DNA from: Melaminivora sp034675505
GTDB taxonomy: Bacteria > Pseudomonadota > Gammaproteobacteria > Burkholderiales > Burkholderiaceae_C
NCBI GenBank assembly: GCA_034675505.1
Contig: JAUCDD010000023.1
Location: 62,001 to 126,000 of the forward strand
DNA length: 64,000 nt
Reading direction: 5' to 3'
This document shows positions 52,763 to 61,894 of this stretch, piece by piece. The stretch's first letter is position 1; every line of letters begins with the position of its first letter. The notes beneath the pieces are model-generated. The model did no database searches. It saw only the letters and a list, made by a program, of their open reading frames with translations, and had not been told where the DNA came from. The position numbers and the translations under genes are program-made.

Positions 52763-53694
52763 TGCACCGCCGCGACGTGCTGGGCCACCTGCTTGTAGCC
52801 GGCGCCGCGCCACAGGCGCTGGCCGGGGGCAGCGATGCCGGTACGTTTCCGCGCGAGGTGGTGGACGCGCTCGGACGGCGCGTGGTCATCGGGCAGCGGC
52901 CCGAGCGGCTGCTGGTCGTCTTTCCCAGCAACGTCGAGCTGGCCTGGGCGCTGGGCCTGGGCGAGCGCGTTGCCGCCATTGGCGGCACCGTGCGCTGGCC
53001 GGCCGAGGCGGTGGCCAAGCCACGCATCGGTGGCGCGCTGGGCTACTCGGTGGAGGCAGCCGCCGCCCACCGGCCCGACCTGCTGGTGCTCACGCCCGCG
53101 CACCAGTCTGCGCTGCACCTGGTCGATGCGTTCGCGCGCATCGGCGTGCCCAGCGTGATCCTCGCGCACCCGGACCTGCCCTCGGTGCTGCGCAACCTGG
53201 CGCTGCTGGGCCAGGCCACCGGCAGCGAGGAGGCCGCCCGGCGCGAGCAGGCCCGCATGCAGCAGGCGCTCGATGAGGTGGCGCAGCGCGTGGCCGGCGC
53301 GCCGGTGCGCAGCGTGTACCTGGAGACCGCCGCCGCCGCGCGCGGCGCCTACCAGACCATGGGGCGCAGCCACTACGCCAGCGACGCGCTGCGCTGGGCC
53401 GGCGGGCGCAACGTGTTCGAGGCCAGCCTGCAGGGCGCCCAGCAGGTCAGCGCCGAGGCCATCTTTTTGCAGGATCCGGACGTCATCATTTCGCTGCAAC
53501 AGGTACCCAAGGACCCCGAGCTGATCGCCCGCCGGCCCGGCTGGAGCAGCCTGCGCGCGGTGCGCAGCGGCCGCGTGGTGGTGCTGGCGCGCGAGCACAA
53601 GCTGATCCCCGGCCCGCGCCAGGTGCAGGCGGTGCGCGAGTACGCGCGGGCGCTGCACCCGGAGCGGTTCGCCGCTGGGGGGGGTGCCGCATGA
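52762..53694 (+). CDS. btuF: Cobalamin ABC transporter, substrate-binding protein
   Basis: A 310-residue BtuF/FhuD-fold binding protein. The short N terminus MHRRDVLGHLLVAGAAPQALA looks like a signal peptide. VVDALGRRVVIGQRPERLLVVFPSNVELAWALGLGERVAAIGG and RPDLLVLTP start the first lobe, and VSAEAIFLQDPDVIISLQQVP the second lobe typical of this fold. It hands B12 (or another metal chelate) to BtuCD encoded next. ATGA overlap with btuC; TGATG overlap with btuB. Confidence 0.9.
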   Translation: MHRRDVLGHLLVAGAAPQALAGGSDAGTFPREVVDALGRRVVIGQRPERLLVVFPSNVELAWALGLGERVAAIGGTVRWPAEAVAKPRIGGALGYSVEAAAAHRPDLLVLTPAHQSALHLVDAFARIGVPSVILAHPDLPSVLRNLALLGQATGSEEAARREQARMQQALDEVAQRVAGAPVRSVYLETAAAARGAYQTMGRSHYASDALRWAGGRNVFEASLQGAQQVSAEAIFLQDPDVIISLQQVPKDPELIARRPGWSSLRAVRSGRVVVLAREHKLIPGPRQVQAVREYARALHPERFAAGGGAA

Positions 53695-54689
53695 GCATCC
53701 GGACCGCCCATGCCCGGCCCGGCGCGGCGCACGCCTGGGCGCTGCTGCTGGCGCTGGCCGTACTGGCCGCCGCCGCCGCACTGACCTTCGGCGCGGCCAC
53801 CGTGCCGCCCTGGCGCTGGCTGGGGGACGATGCCGCCGCCGAGCTGGTGCGCGTGTGGCGCGCACCGCGCGTGGCCACCGCCTTTGCCGTGGGCGGCCTG
53901 CTGGCGCTGGCGGGGCTGGTGTTCCAGGGCGTGTTTCGCAACCCGCTGGCCGAGCCCTATCTGCTGGGCAGCGCCAGCGGCGCCGCCGTGGGGGCGGCCG
54001 TGGCGCTGCTGCTGCCGGCCGTGGTGCCCGCCAGCCTGAGCCTGCCGCTCCTGGCCTTTGCCGGCGCCTGGGGCGCGGGCTGGGTGGTGCTGCTGGTGGC
54101 GCGCCTGGGCGGCGCCTGGCAAAGCGGCCGGCTGCTGCTGGCCGGCGTGGCGCTGGCGGCCATCCTGTCGGCACTGCGCAGCCTGATGCTGATGCTGTGG
54201 GGCGACGAGACCACCAACCTGCGCGCCATCGTCTCCTGGCAGCTGGGCGGCGTGCAGAACGCCGCCTGGGGCGAGGCGCTGGCGCTGCTGGCGGCGCTGG
54301 CCGTGCTGGCGCTCCTGGTGCGCGCACTGGCGCCGGGGCTGGACGCGCTGGGCCTGGGCGACGAGACGGCGCATGCCATGGGCGTGCGCACGGCGGCGTT
54401 CTCGGCGCGCGCCGTGATGCTGGCGTCACTCGCCACGGCGCTGGCGGTGGCGTGGGGCGGGCTGATCGGCTTCGTCGGGCTGATCGTGCCGCACGTGCTG
54501 CGCTGGTGGCTGGGGCCGCTGCATGCGCGCCTGGCCGCCACCTGCGCGGTGGCCGGCGGCGCGCTGCTGGTGGCGCTGGACGCGCTGGCGCGCGCGGCGC
54601 TGGCGCCCAGCGAGATCCCGATCGGCCTGCTCACCGCGCTGATCGGGGGGCCGTTCTTCCTGTACTTGCTGCTGCGGGCCCGGCCATGA
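53691..54689 (+). CDS. btuC: Cobalamin ABC transporter permease (FecCD/BtuC family)
   Basis: A 332-residue inner-membrane permease with about ten helices. VWRAPRVATAFAVGGLLALAGLVFQGVFRNPLAEPYLLGSASGAAVGA is the family signature, and GETAHAMGVRT-like ETAHAMGVRTAAFSARAV is the loop contacting the ATPase. WGGLIGFVGLIVPHVLRW is also diagnostic. It overlaps both btuF and btuD by ATGA. FecCD permeases for siderophores share these motifs; context supports B12. Confidence 0.93.
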   Translation: MSIRTAHARPGAAHAWALLLALAVLAAAAALTFGAATVPPWRWLGDDAAAELVRVWRAPRVATAFAVGGLLALAGLVFQGVFRNPLAEPYLLGSASGAAVGAAVALLLPAVVPASLSLPLLAFAGAWGAGWVVLLVARLGGAWQSGRLLLAGVALAAILSALRSLMLMLWGDETTNLRAIVSWQLGGVQNAAWGEALALLAALAVLALLVRALAPGLDALGLGDETAHAMGVRTAAFSARAVMLASLATALAVAWGGLIGFVGLIVPHVLRWWLGPLHARLAATCAVAGGALLVALDALARAALAPSEIPIGLLTALIGGPFFLYLLLRARP

Positions 54690-55429
54690 GCGGCGCGCAG
54701 CATGCCCTCGTCTTCGAGTGCCTGTCGCTGGCGGTGGGCGGGCGCACGCTGCTGCAAGGCGTGGACCTGCAGGTGCCGGCGCGCGGCCTGCTGGGCCTGG
54801 TGGGTGCCAACGGCAGCGGCAAGACCAGCCTGCTGCGCGCCGCCCTGGGGCTGCTGGCGCCGCAGTCCGGGCAGGTGCGGGTACAAGGGCGCGCGCCGCT
54901 GGACTGGGACGCGCCCGATCTGGCGCGCCAGATCGGCTACGTGGCGCAGGACGGCCACAGCCACTGGGACCTGACGGTGCACGAAGCGCTGCACCTGCAC
55001 CCCGGCGCCCGGCCCGCGCCCTGGGTGCAGCGCTGCGAGCTCGAACCGCTGCTGGCGCGCCGCCTGGCCAGCCTGTCGGGCGGCGAGCGCGCGCGCGTGG
55101 CGCTGGCGCGCGCGCTGGCGCACGGCCCCGCGCTGCTGCTGGCCGACGAGCCCGCCGCGCACCTGGACATCCCGCACCACCACCGCCTGATGGCGCTGCT
55201 GCGCGAGGCGGCGCAGGGGTGCGCCGTGATCATCGTGCTGCACGACCTGCACGTCGCCGCACGCTACTGCGACCGCCTGGCGCTGCTGGGCCAGGGGCGG
55301 CTTCTGGCCCACGGCGCGCCGGCCGGAGTGCTCACGCCCGCGCTGCTGGCGCAGGCCTACGGCGCACCCATCGCCGCGCTGCAGGCGCAGGGGCAGCATT
55401 TCTTCACGCAACCCGGGGGGCCGGCCTGA
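54686..55429 (+). CDS. btuD: Cobalamin ABC transporter ATP-binding protein
   Basis: A 247-residue ABC ATPase. Walker A is GANGSGKTS, the signature is LSGGERARVALARAL, Walker B is LLLADEPAAHLD and the switch His lies in IVLHDLHVAARYCD. It powers BtuC. It ends in a CTGA overlap with the flavoprotein gene, in line with the ATGA overlaps upstream. Confidence 0.93.
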   Translation: MSGAQHALVFECLSLAVGGRTLLQGVDLQVPARGLLGLVGANGSGKTSLLRAALGLLAPQSGQVRVQGRAPLDWDAPDLARQIGYVAQDGHSHWDLTVHEALHLHPGARPAPWVQRCELEPLLARRLASLSGGERARVALARALAHGPALLLADEPAAHLDIPHHHRLMALLREAAQGCAVIIVLHDLHVAARYCDRLALLGQGRLLAHGAPAGVLTPALLAQAYGAPIAALQAQGQHFFTQPGGPA

Positions 55430-56409
55430 CACATCCTTGCAGCGGTTTCCAGCGCTTCGACTTGGCCGGCTGGTCGCGCGAGGCCACGCTGGGCCCGCAC
55501 CGCGAATTTCTGGAATTTTTCTGCGCCGCCGAGCGCCTGGGCTTCGACGGCGTGTGGTTCCATGAATTCCGCCTGCTGGGCGGCAGCGGCCCCTACCCCG
55601 CGCCGCTGCTGCTGGCCGCCGCGCTGCTGGCGCGCACCGAGCGGCTGCGCGTGGGCATCTCGGCGCTGGTGGCGCCGCTGCACCAGCCGCTGCTGTTGGC
55701 CGAGGAGCTGGCGCAGTTGCACTTCCAGAGCGATGGCCGGCTGGACGCCGGGCTGGGCCGGGGCACGGACGCGGCCACGCTGGAGCGGCTGGACATCGCG
55801 CCCGAGAGCACGCGCGCGCGCTTCGAACAATGCTGCGACCTGCTGCGCGAGCACGCCGGCGAGGTGCCGCTGTACGTGGCCGGCAGCACCGCCGAGACGC
55901 TGGCCTTTGCCGCAGCGCGCCGCCTGCCGCTGCTGCTGAGCCTGGAGCCGCCCGAGGGCGCGCAACTGGCACAGCTGCGCCAGCTGGCCGATGCCGCCGC
56001 GGTGCAAGGGCTGCTGGCGCGCTCGTCGCTGTCGCGCTACGTCTGCATCGCCAACCGCGAGAGCGAGGCCCAGGCACAGCTGGCCGCGCTGTGGCCGCGC
56101 CTGCACGCGCGGCGCGTGTACTTCGCCGGCCGGCGCGGCATCCCGGCGCACGCCGTCGTGCCCCTGGACACCGAGCGCGCCCTGCGCGAACAGTGGATCG
56201 TCGGCACGCCCGAGCAGTGCCACGACCAGCTTGCACAGCTGGGGCGTGCGAGCGGCATCGGGGCATTGCGCTGCGTCTTCAACGCCAACGGCCTGCTGGA
56301 GCGCGAGCAGGCGCTGGCGGGCATGGCGCTGTTTGCCCGCGAAGTGCTGCCGGCGCTGCGCACCCCGCCCGCCCTCTCTTCCTCCTTCCCCAAAGGCCCA
56401 CACCCATGA
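55426..56409 (+). CDS. LLM-class (bacterial luciferase-like) flavin-dependent oxidoreductase
   Basis: A protein of up to 327 residues with the (beta/alpha)8 luciferase fold: ERLGFDGVWFHEFRLLGG, PAPLLLAAALLARTERLRVGISALVAPLHQPLLLAEELAQLHFQSDGRLDAGLGRGTD, and GTPEQCHDQL near the end. It should use FMN and a reductase. No ATG begins the conserved region. The best candidates are CTG at 55426, overlapping the btuD stop as CTGA (normal spacing for this operon), or TTG at 55462. It sits between B12 transport and cobalt-handling genes, so it may modify the corrinoid or reduce cobalt (inference). It overlaps cobW by four bases. Confidence 0.8.
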   Translation: MTHPCSGFQRFDLAGWSREATLGPHREFLEFFCAAERLGFDGVWFHEFRLLGGSGPYPAPLLLAAALLARTERLRVGISALVAPLHQPLLLAEELAQLHFQSDGRLDAGLGRGTDAATLERLDIAPESTRARFEQCCDLLREHAGEVPLYVAGSTAETLAFAAARRLPLLLSLEPPEGAQLAQLRQLADAAAVQGLLARSSLSRYVCIANRESEAQAQLAALWPRLHARRVYFAGRRGIPAHAVVPLDTERALREQWIVGTPEQCHDQLAQLGRASGIGALRCVFNANGLLEREQALAGMALFAREVLPALRTPPALSSSFPKGPHP

Positions 56410-57467
56410 CCACACCGCTTTCCACGGGCAAGATCCCCGCCACCATCGTCACCGGCTTCCTGGGCAGCGGCAAGACCACGCTTTTGCGCCACGTGCTGGC
56501 CAATGCCGCAGGCCGGCGCATCGCCGTCATCGTCAACGAATTCGGCGAGCTGGGCATAGACGGCGACATCCTGAAGGCCTGCGGCGTGGGCTGCGACGAC
56601 GATGGCCGCGAGCGGCCCGGCCAGCTGTATGAACTGGCCAACGGCTGCATGTGCTGCACGGTGCAGGAGGAATTCTTCCCCGTCATGCAGCAGCTGGCCG
56701 CGCGGCGTGACGAGATCGACGCCGTCCTGATCGAAACCAGCGGCCTGGCGTTGCCCAAGCCCCTGGTGCAGGCCTTCCAATGGCCCGAGATCGCCGGCGC
56801 CTTCACGGTGGACGCCGTGGTCACCGTGGTGGACACGCCGGCGGCCGCTGCCGGCCAGTTCGCCGCCCACCCCGAGGCCGTGGACGCCCAGCGCCGCGCC
56901 GACCCCAACCTGGACCACGAGTCGCCCCTGCACGAGCTGTTCGAGGACCAGCTGGGCGCGGCCGACCTGGTGGTGCTGAACAAGTGCGACCTGGTGGACG
57001 CGCCGGCGCTGGCCCAGGTCGAGGCGCTGGTGCGCGCCGAACTGCCGCCCGAGGTGAAGGTGGTGCACGCCACCGACGGCCGGCTGCCGCTGTCCGTGCT
57101 GCTGGGGCTGCAGCGCGCCGCCGAGGCCAGCATCGACCAGCGCACCAGCCACCACGACCACGATGAAGACCACGACCACGACGAGTTCGACTCGTTCGAC
57201 GTAGCGCTGCCGCAGGTGGAGCGCGCGGCGCTCGTCGCCGCCCTGGAGCAGCTGGTGGCCGAGCAACCCATCCTGCGCATCAAGGGCTTCGCCGCGCTGC
57301 CGGGCAAGCCCATGCGCCTGCTGGTGCAGGGCGTGGGCGCGCGCTTCACGCACCATTTCGACCGCCCCTGGCGCGAGGACGAGGCGCGGCAGACGCGGCT
57401 GGTGTTCATCGGCCAAGGGTTGGACGAAGCTGCGGTGCGCGCCGCGCTGGCGCCGCTGGGGGCGTGA
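56406..57467 (+). CDS. cobW: CobW-type GTPase metallochaperone
   Basis: A 353-residue COG0523 GTPase, thought to deliver cobalt for B12 synthesis. Walker A is GFLGSGKTT (17-25), the metal site is CMCC (81-84), the guanine motif is NKCD (about 195) and a His/Asp-rich loop HHDHDEDHDHDE lies near 243. The C-terminal CobW_C domain ends with THHFDRPWREDEARQTRLVFIGQGLD. Genomic position with cobN supports cobalt rather than zinc. The ATG at 56406 overlaps the flavoprotein stop. Confidence 0.94.
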   Translation: MTTPLSTGKIPATIVTGFLGSGKTTLLRHVLANAAGRRIAVIVNEFGELGIDGDILKACGVGCDDDGRERPGQLYELANGCMCCTVQEEFFPVMQQLAARRDEIDAVLIETSGLALPKPLVQAFQWPEIAGAFTVDAVVTVVDTPAAAAGQFAAHPEAVDAQRRADPNLDHESPLHELFEDQLGAADLVVLNKCDLVDAPALAQVEALVRAELPPEVKVVHATDGRLPLSVLLGLQRAAEASIDQRTSHHDHDEDHDHDEFDSFDVALPQVERAALVAALEQLVAEQPILRIKGFAALPGKPMRLLVQGVGARFTHHFDRPWREDEARQTRLVFIGQGLDEAAVRAALAPLGA

Positions 57468-57530
57468 AGAACTCCTGGTTCGATAGCTACTTGCGCTTGA
57501 GCAGCAAGGGCTCCCGCCTTTTTCTCACTC

Positions 57531-57878
57531 GGTCCCACTCCCCCCCCTGGGGGAGGGCCGGGGGGGGGGCCGGCAAGCGTTGCCCGCACCACACGGCACG
57601 CCAGAACCGCCCGGCCCCCTCCCCACCTTCCCCCAGCGGGGGAAGGAGCCAAGACAGTACCCCTCATGCACCTGCTGAGCACCCGCCCCGGTGGTTTTGC
57701 CTGGTCCCACTCCCTCCCCCTCTGGGGGAGGGCCGGGGTGGGGGCCAGCGAGGATTGCCCGCACCACACGGAACGCCAGAACCACCCGGCCCCCATCCCC
57801 ACCTTCCCCCAGAGGGGGAAGGAGCCAGGACAGTACCCCCCATGCACCTGCTGAGCACCCGCCCCGGCGGCTTCGTGG
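57531..57878. repeat. Tandem duplication (172 + 176 bp) of a REP-like pair plus the cobN start
   Basis: Unit A (57531-57702) and unit B (57703-57878) are near-identical. Each holds the hairpins CCCTCCCCCTCTGGGGGAGG and CCTTCCCCCAGAGGGGGAAG (with variants), about 60 bases between them, and the first codons of cobN (MHLLSTRPGG). Unit A thus carries a decoy start at 57666; the true one is at 57842. They differ by point changes and by C/G-run length. The region 57468-57530 has a short GATAGC-containing stretch and nothing else I recognise. Confidence 0.85.
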
Positions 57879-60800
57879 AAGACGACAGCGCCGTCATCTG
57901 CCTGGACCAGACCCCCGCCGACATCGTCGTGCTCAGCAGCGCCGACACCACGCTGGCCCTGCTGGCCGCCGCGCGCGCGCAGCTGGCGCTGGCCGAGCCC
58001 GGCTTTCCCACGCTGCGCCTGGCCAATCTGCTGCACCTGCGCGGCAATGCCTCGCTGGACCGCTACGCCGACGAGGTGCTGCAGCACGCCCGCGTGGTCA
58101 TCGTCGATCACCTGGGCTCCGAATCCACCTGGCCCTATGGCATCCAGCAGCTCGCCGCGCTGGCGCGCCGGCATGGGCAGGCGCTGACGCTGTTCTCGGG
58201 CGACCTGACCGAAGACCCCGCCCTGCTGGCGCGCGGCACGCTGCCGGCCGACATCGGCCAGCTGCTGTGGCGCTACCTGCGCGCGGGCGGCGCGGCCAAT
58301 GCCCTGCACTTTTTGCGCGCCGCCGCCTGGCACGGCCTCGCCCACGGCAGCGAGCCGCCGCCGCCGCGCCCGCTGCCGCAGGCGACCCTGCATGTGCCCG
58401 CCGCGTGGCTGGAAGGCGCCGCGCCCGGCGGCGACCCGCTGGCGGCCCTGCAACGCGCCTGGCACCCGGGCGCGCCTGTGGTCGCGCTGGTCTTCTACCG
58501 CTCGCACCTGCTGGCCGGCAACACCGCCGCCTTCGACGACCTGGCGCTGGCGCTGCACGCGCGCGGGCTCAATGCCCTGCCGCTGGCACTCGATTCATTG
58601 AAGGACGCCCTGTGCCTGGCCACGCTGCGCGCGCTGTGCGAGCAGCACGGCGTGCAGCTGGTGCTCAACACCACGGCCTTCGCCGCCCTGGGCCACGACA
58701 GCGCCGCCGCCGCGCAAGACGCGCTGGCGGGCGACGCGCCGGTGCTGCAGGTCATCGTCAGCGGCGCCGACCGGGATGGCTGGCTGCAGGACAGCCAGGG
58801 CCTGCGCCCGCGCGACATCGCCATGCAGATCGTGCTGCCCGAGATGGACGGACGCATCGTCACCCGCGCCATCAGCTTCAAGGCTGGCACTGAACGCTGC
58901 CCGCACACCCAGGTGGATCTGGTGCGCTACCAGAGCGAGCCCGACCGGGTGGATTTCGTCGCCCAGCTGGCGCAGCGCTGGTGCCGCCTGCGCACGCTTG
59001 CGCCGCATGAAAAACGCCTGGCGCTGATCCTGGCCAACTACCCCGGCAGCGAAGGCCGCATCGGCAGCGGCGTGGGGCTGGACACGCCTGCCTCCGTCAT
59101 GCAGTTGCTGCAGCTGCTGCAGCGCGAGGGGCATGACCTGGGGCCGGATGCCCTGCCCGACGACGGCGACGCCCTGATGCGCCGCCTGACCGAGGGCATC
59201 GCCAACGACCCGCAGCTGTGGCCGCTGCGCCCCGCCCTGCAAAGCTACTGCCTGCAGGACTACCGCGCCCGCCTGGCCGCCTTGCCCGCCGGGATGGAAG
59301 CGGCCATCACCACCCGCTGGGGCGCGCCCGAGCAAGACCCCGCCCTGCGCCAGGGCCGCTTCATGATCGCCGGCCTGCGCCTGGGCAAGGTGTTCGTCGG
59401 CATCCAGCCGGCGCGCACGCTGGAGGTGCAGGACTGGGCCAACTACCACGACGCCGAGCTGCCGCCGCCGCACCACTACCTGGCGTTCTACTTCTGGCTG
59501 CGCGATGTCTTCGCGGTGGATGCCGTGGCCCACGTGGGCAAGCACGGCAACCTGGAATGGCTGCCGGGCAAGAGCCTGGCGCTGTCGTCCTCGTGCTGGC
59601 CGGACGCCATCCTGGGCCCCCTGCCGCACCTGTACCCCTTCATCGTCAACGACCCCGGCGAGGGCGCGCAGGCCAAGCGGCGCACCCAGGCGGTCATCAT
59701 CGACCACCTGATGCCGCCGCTCACCCGCGCCGAGAACCACGGCCCCATGCAGGAATTGGAGCGCCTGGTCGATGAGTTCTACGACGCCCTGCTGGTGGAC
59801 GCACGCCGCGCCGCGCTGTTGCGCCAGCAGATCCTGGCCGTGGTGCGCCAGCAGCAGCTGGCCGGCGAACTGGGCCTGGAGGGCGCGCTGGCGCAAGGCC
59901 AGGACGAGGCGGTGCTGGAGCGCATCGACGCCTACCTGTGCGAGCTGAAGGAGACGCAAATCCGCGACGGCCTGCACGTCTTCGGCGCCAGCCCCGCCGG
60001 GCCGCAGCGCCTGGACACCCTGCTGGCGCTGGCACGCTACGCCAGCGCCGATGGCGCGCCCGGCCTGATCGCCGCGCTGGCTGCTGATTTGCTGGGCGAA
60101 GGCACCGACCCGTTCGCCCCCGGCGCGGCCGAGCCCTTCGCCGGCGCGCGGCCGGCGCTGCTGCAACAGGTCAGCGACGCGCCCTGGCGCCATTGGGGCG
60201 ATACGCGCGAGCGGCTGGAATTGCTGGCCGCCAGGCTGCTGCAGGAGCTCCTGGAAGCTGACAAAATTGATAGCAAACTATCGTTTACCGACGCCGGCAA
60301 GCAGCGTATTTCACTGAAAAACACCGAAAAAACGCTGAATCGCGTGCTGCAGGTGCTCGTCCCCCGGCTGGACGCCTGCGGCAGCCAGGAGTTGCACCAG
60401 TTCAGCCAGGCACTGCGCGGGCGCTTCGTGCCGCCGGGGCCCAGCGGCTCGCCCTCGCGCGGGCGGCCCGACGTGCTGCCCACGGGGCGCAACTTCTACA
60501 CCGTGGACACGCGCGCCATCCCCACGCAGACCGCCTGGGCGCTGGGCGAGCGCGCCGCGCGCCAGCTCATCGAGCGCCACCTGCAGGAGCACGGCGACTA
60601 CCCGCGCAGCATCGGCCTGTCCGTCTGGGGCACGGCCACCATGCGCACCGGCGGCGACGACATCGCGCAGGCCCTTGCGCTCATAGGAGTGCGCCCGCGC
60701 TGGGCGCCGGGCAGCCAGCGCGTGGTGGACTTCGAGGTCATCCCGCGCGTGGGCCTGCACCGCCCGCGGGTGGACGTGACGCTGCGCATCTCCGGCCTGT

Positions 60801-61684
60801 TCCGCGATGCCTTCCCGGCCACCGTGCAGCTGTTCGACGCCGCCGTACAGGCCGTGGCCGCGCTGGACGGTGAGGATGCTCAGGAAAACCCCATCCGCGC
60901 GCGCATCCTGGCCGACAGCGCGCAGCTGGCCGCGCAGGGCATGTCGCCTGACGAGGCACGCCGGCGCGCCGGCTGGCGCATGTTCGGCAGCCGGCCGGGG
61001 CACTACGGCAGCGGGCTGGAGCTGCTCTTGCGCTCGGGCCAGTGGGACAGCGACGCCGACCTGGGCCACGCGTGGCTGGCCGCCAGCAGCCACGCCTATG
61101 GCCAGGCTGACGAAGGCAGCGCCGCCGGCGACGCGCTGGCGCTGCGCGTGGCGGGGCTGGACGCCGTGCTGCACAACCAGGACAGCCGCGAGCACGACAT
61201 CCTCGACTCGGGCGACTACCACCTGTTCCAGGGCGGCATGGCGGCCAGCGTGCGCCACCTGTCGGGCCGCCAGCCGGCGCTGTACCACGGCGACCACGGC
61301 AACCCCGCGCTGCCGCGCGTGCGCACGCTGCAGGAGGAAATCGGCCGCGTGGTGCGCGCGCGCATGGTCAACCCCAAGTGGCTTGCCGGCGTGCGCCGCC
61401 ATGGCTACAAGGGCGCCTTCGAGATGGCCGCGAGCGTGGACTATTTGTTCGGCTTCGACGCCACGGCGCGGGTGGTGGGCGACCACCACTACGCGCTGGT
61501 CACCGAGGCCTATGTCTTCGACGATGTGAACCGCGACTTCCTCGCGCAGCACAACCCGCAGGCGCTGGCCGACATCCTGGCGCGCCTGCGCGAGGCGATT
61601 GCACGCGGCCTGTGGCAGGAGCCTGGAGACTACGCCGCGCGGCTCGATGACCTGGCGCTGGCGCACGATGAACGGCTGGAGTGA
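57842..61684 (+). CDS. cobN: Aerobic cobaltochelatase large subunit CobN
   Basis: A 1280-residue cytoplasmic subunit that inserts Co2+ into hydrogenobyrinate a,c-diamide with an ATPase partner. It has no signal peptide, unlike the CobN-like protein at 4744. Motifs include ILANYPGSEGRIGSGVGLDT, HVGKHGNLEWLPGK and LPTGRNFYTVDTRAIPT. The length agrees with characterised CobN (about 1275). The start is the ATG at 57842, because the upstream copy at 57666 reads into the repeat. Cytoplasmic location and the ChlI/ChlD-type ATPase gene next to it support true chelatase function. A small AT-rich patch near 60256-60290 (with TTGATAGC) resembles the dispersed repeat core but stays in frame. Confidence 0.95.
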   Translation: MHLLSTRPGGFVEDDSAVICLDQTPADIVVLSSADTTLALLAAARAQLALAEPGFPTLRLANLLHLRGNASLDRYADEVLQHARVVIVDHLGSESTWPYGIQQLAALARRHGQALTLFSGDLTEDPALLARGTLPADIGQLLWRYLRAGGAANALHFLRAAAWHGLAHGSEPPPPRPLPQATLHVPAAWLEGAAPGGDPLAALQRAWHPGAPVVALVFYRSHLLAGNTAAFDDLALALHARGLNALPLALDSLKDALCLATLRALCEQHGVQLVLNTTAFAALGHDSAAAAQDALAGDAPVLQVIVSGADRDGWLQDSQGLRPRDIAMQIVLPEMDGRIVTRAISFKAGTERCPHTQVDLVRYQSEPDRVDFVAQLAQRWCRLRTLAPHEKRLALILANYPGSEGRIGSGVGLDTPASVMQLLQLLQREGHDLGPDALPDDGDALMRRLTEGIANDPQLWPLRPALQSYCLQDYRARLAALPAGMEAAITTRWGAPEQDPALRQGRFMIAGLRLGKVFVGIQPARTLEVQDWANYHDAELPPPHHYLAFYFWLRDVFAVDAVAHVGKHGNLEWLPGKSLALSSSCWPDAILGPLPHLYPFIVNDPGEGAQAKRRTQAVIIDHLMPPLTRAENHGPMQELERLVDEFYDALLVDARRAALLRQQILAVVRQQQLAGELGLEGALAQGQDEAVLERIDAYLCELKETQIRDGLHVFGASPAGPQRLDTLLALARYASADGAPGLIAALAADLLGEGTDPFAPGAAEPFAGARPALLQQVSDAPWRHWGDTRERLELLAARLLQELLEADKIDSKLSFTDAGKQRISLKNTEKTLNRVLQVLVPRLDACGSQELHQFSQALRGRFVPPGPSGSPSRGRPDVLPTGRNFYTVDTRAIPTQTAWALGERAARQLIERHLQEHGDYPRSIGLSVWGTATMRTGGDDIAQALALIGVRPRWAPGSQRVVDFEVIPRVGLHRPRVDVTLRISGLFRDAFPATVQLFDAAVQAVAALDGEDAQENPIRARILADSAQLAAQGMSPDEARRRAGWRMFGSRPGHYGSGLELLLRSGQWDSDADLGHAWLAASSHAYGQADEGSAAGDALALRVAGLDAVLHNQDSREHDILDSGDYHLFQGGMAASVRHLSGRQPALYHGDHGNPALPRVRTLQEEIGRVVRARMVNPKWLAGVRRHGYKGAFEMAASVDYLFGFDATARVVGDHHYALVTEAYVFDDVNRDFLAQHNPQALADILARLREAIARGLWQEPGDYAARLDDLALAHDERLE

Positions 61685-61756
61685 CCATCGCCCCGCCCTG
61701 CCCCTCCCCCTTCCCCGAGGGGGACGGAGCAACAGCCCAGCACAGCCTCAGGTTTT

Positions 61757-61872
61757 GCTCCCTCCCCCTCTGGGGGAGGGCTGGGGTGGGGGCCAGCGAC
61801 GGTCGCCTCATGACACCGCACGCCAGAACCAGCCGGCCCCCATCCCCACCTTCCCCCAGAGGGGGAAGGAGC
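61757..61872. repeat. REP-like hairpin pair between cobN and the chelatase ATPase gene
   Basis: The same two opposed hairpins as at 57531-57878 (CCCTCCCCCTCTGGGGGAGG and CCTTCCCCCAGAGGGGGAAG) with a similar spacer, but without the cobN segment. A third related hairpin begins near 61702. The gap 61685-61894 holds nothing else. Confidence 0.8.
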
Positions 61873-61894
61873 AATACCGCCCATCCGCCCGCAC

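Noticed and set aside
57666..57854. ATG at 57666 as the cobN start
   Set aside because: It lies in the duplicated unit and reads out of frame into the REP sequence, stopping early; conserved CobN sequence follows only the 57842 ATG.
57531..57878. CRISPR array
   Set aside because: Only two long near-identical units in tandem, made of hairpins and cobN sequence; no short repeats with unique spacers and no cas genes.
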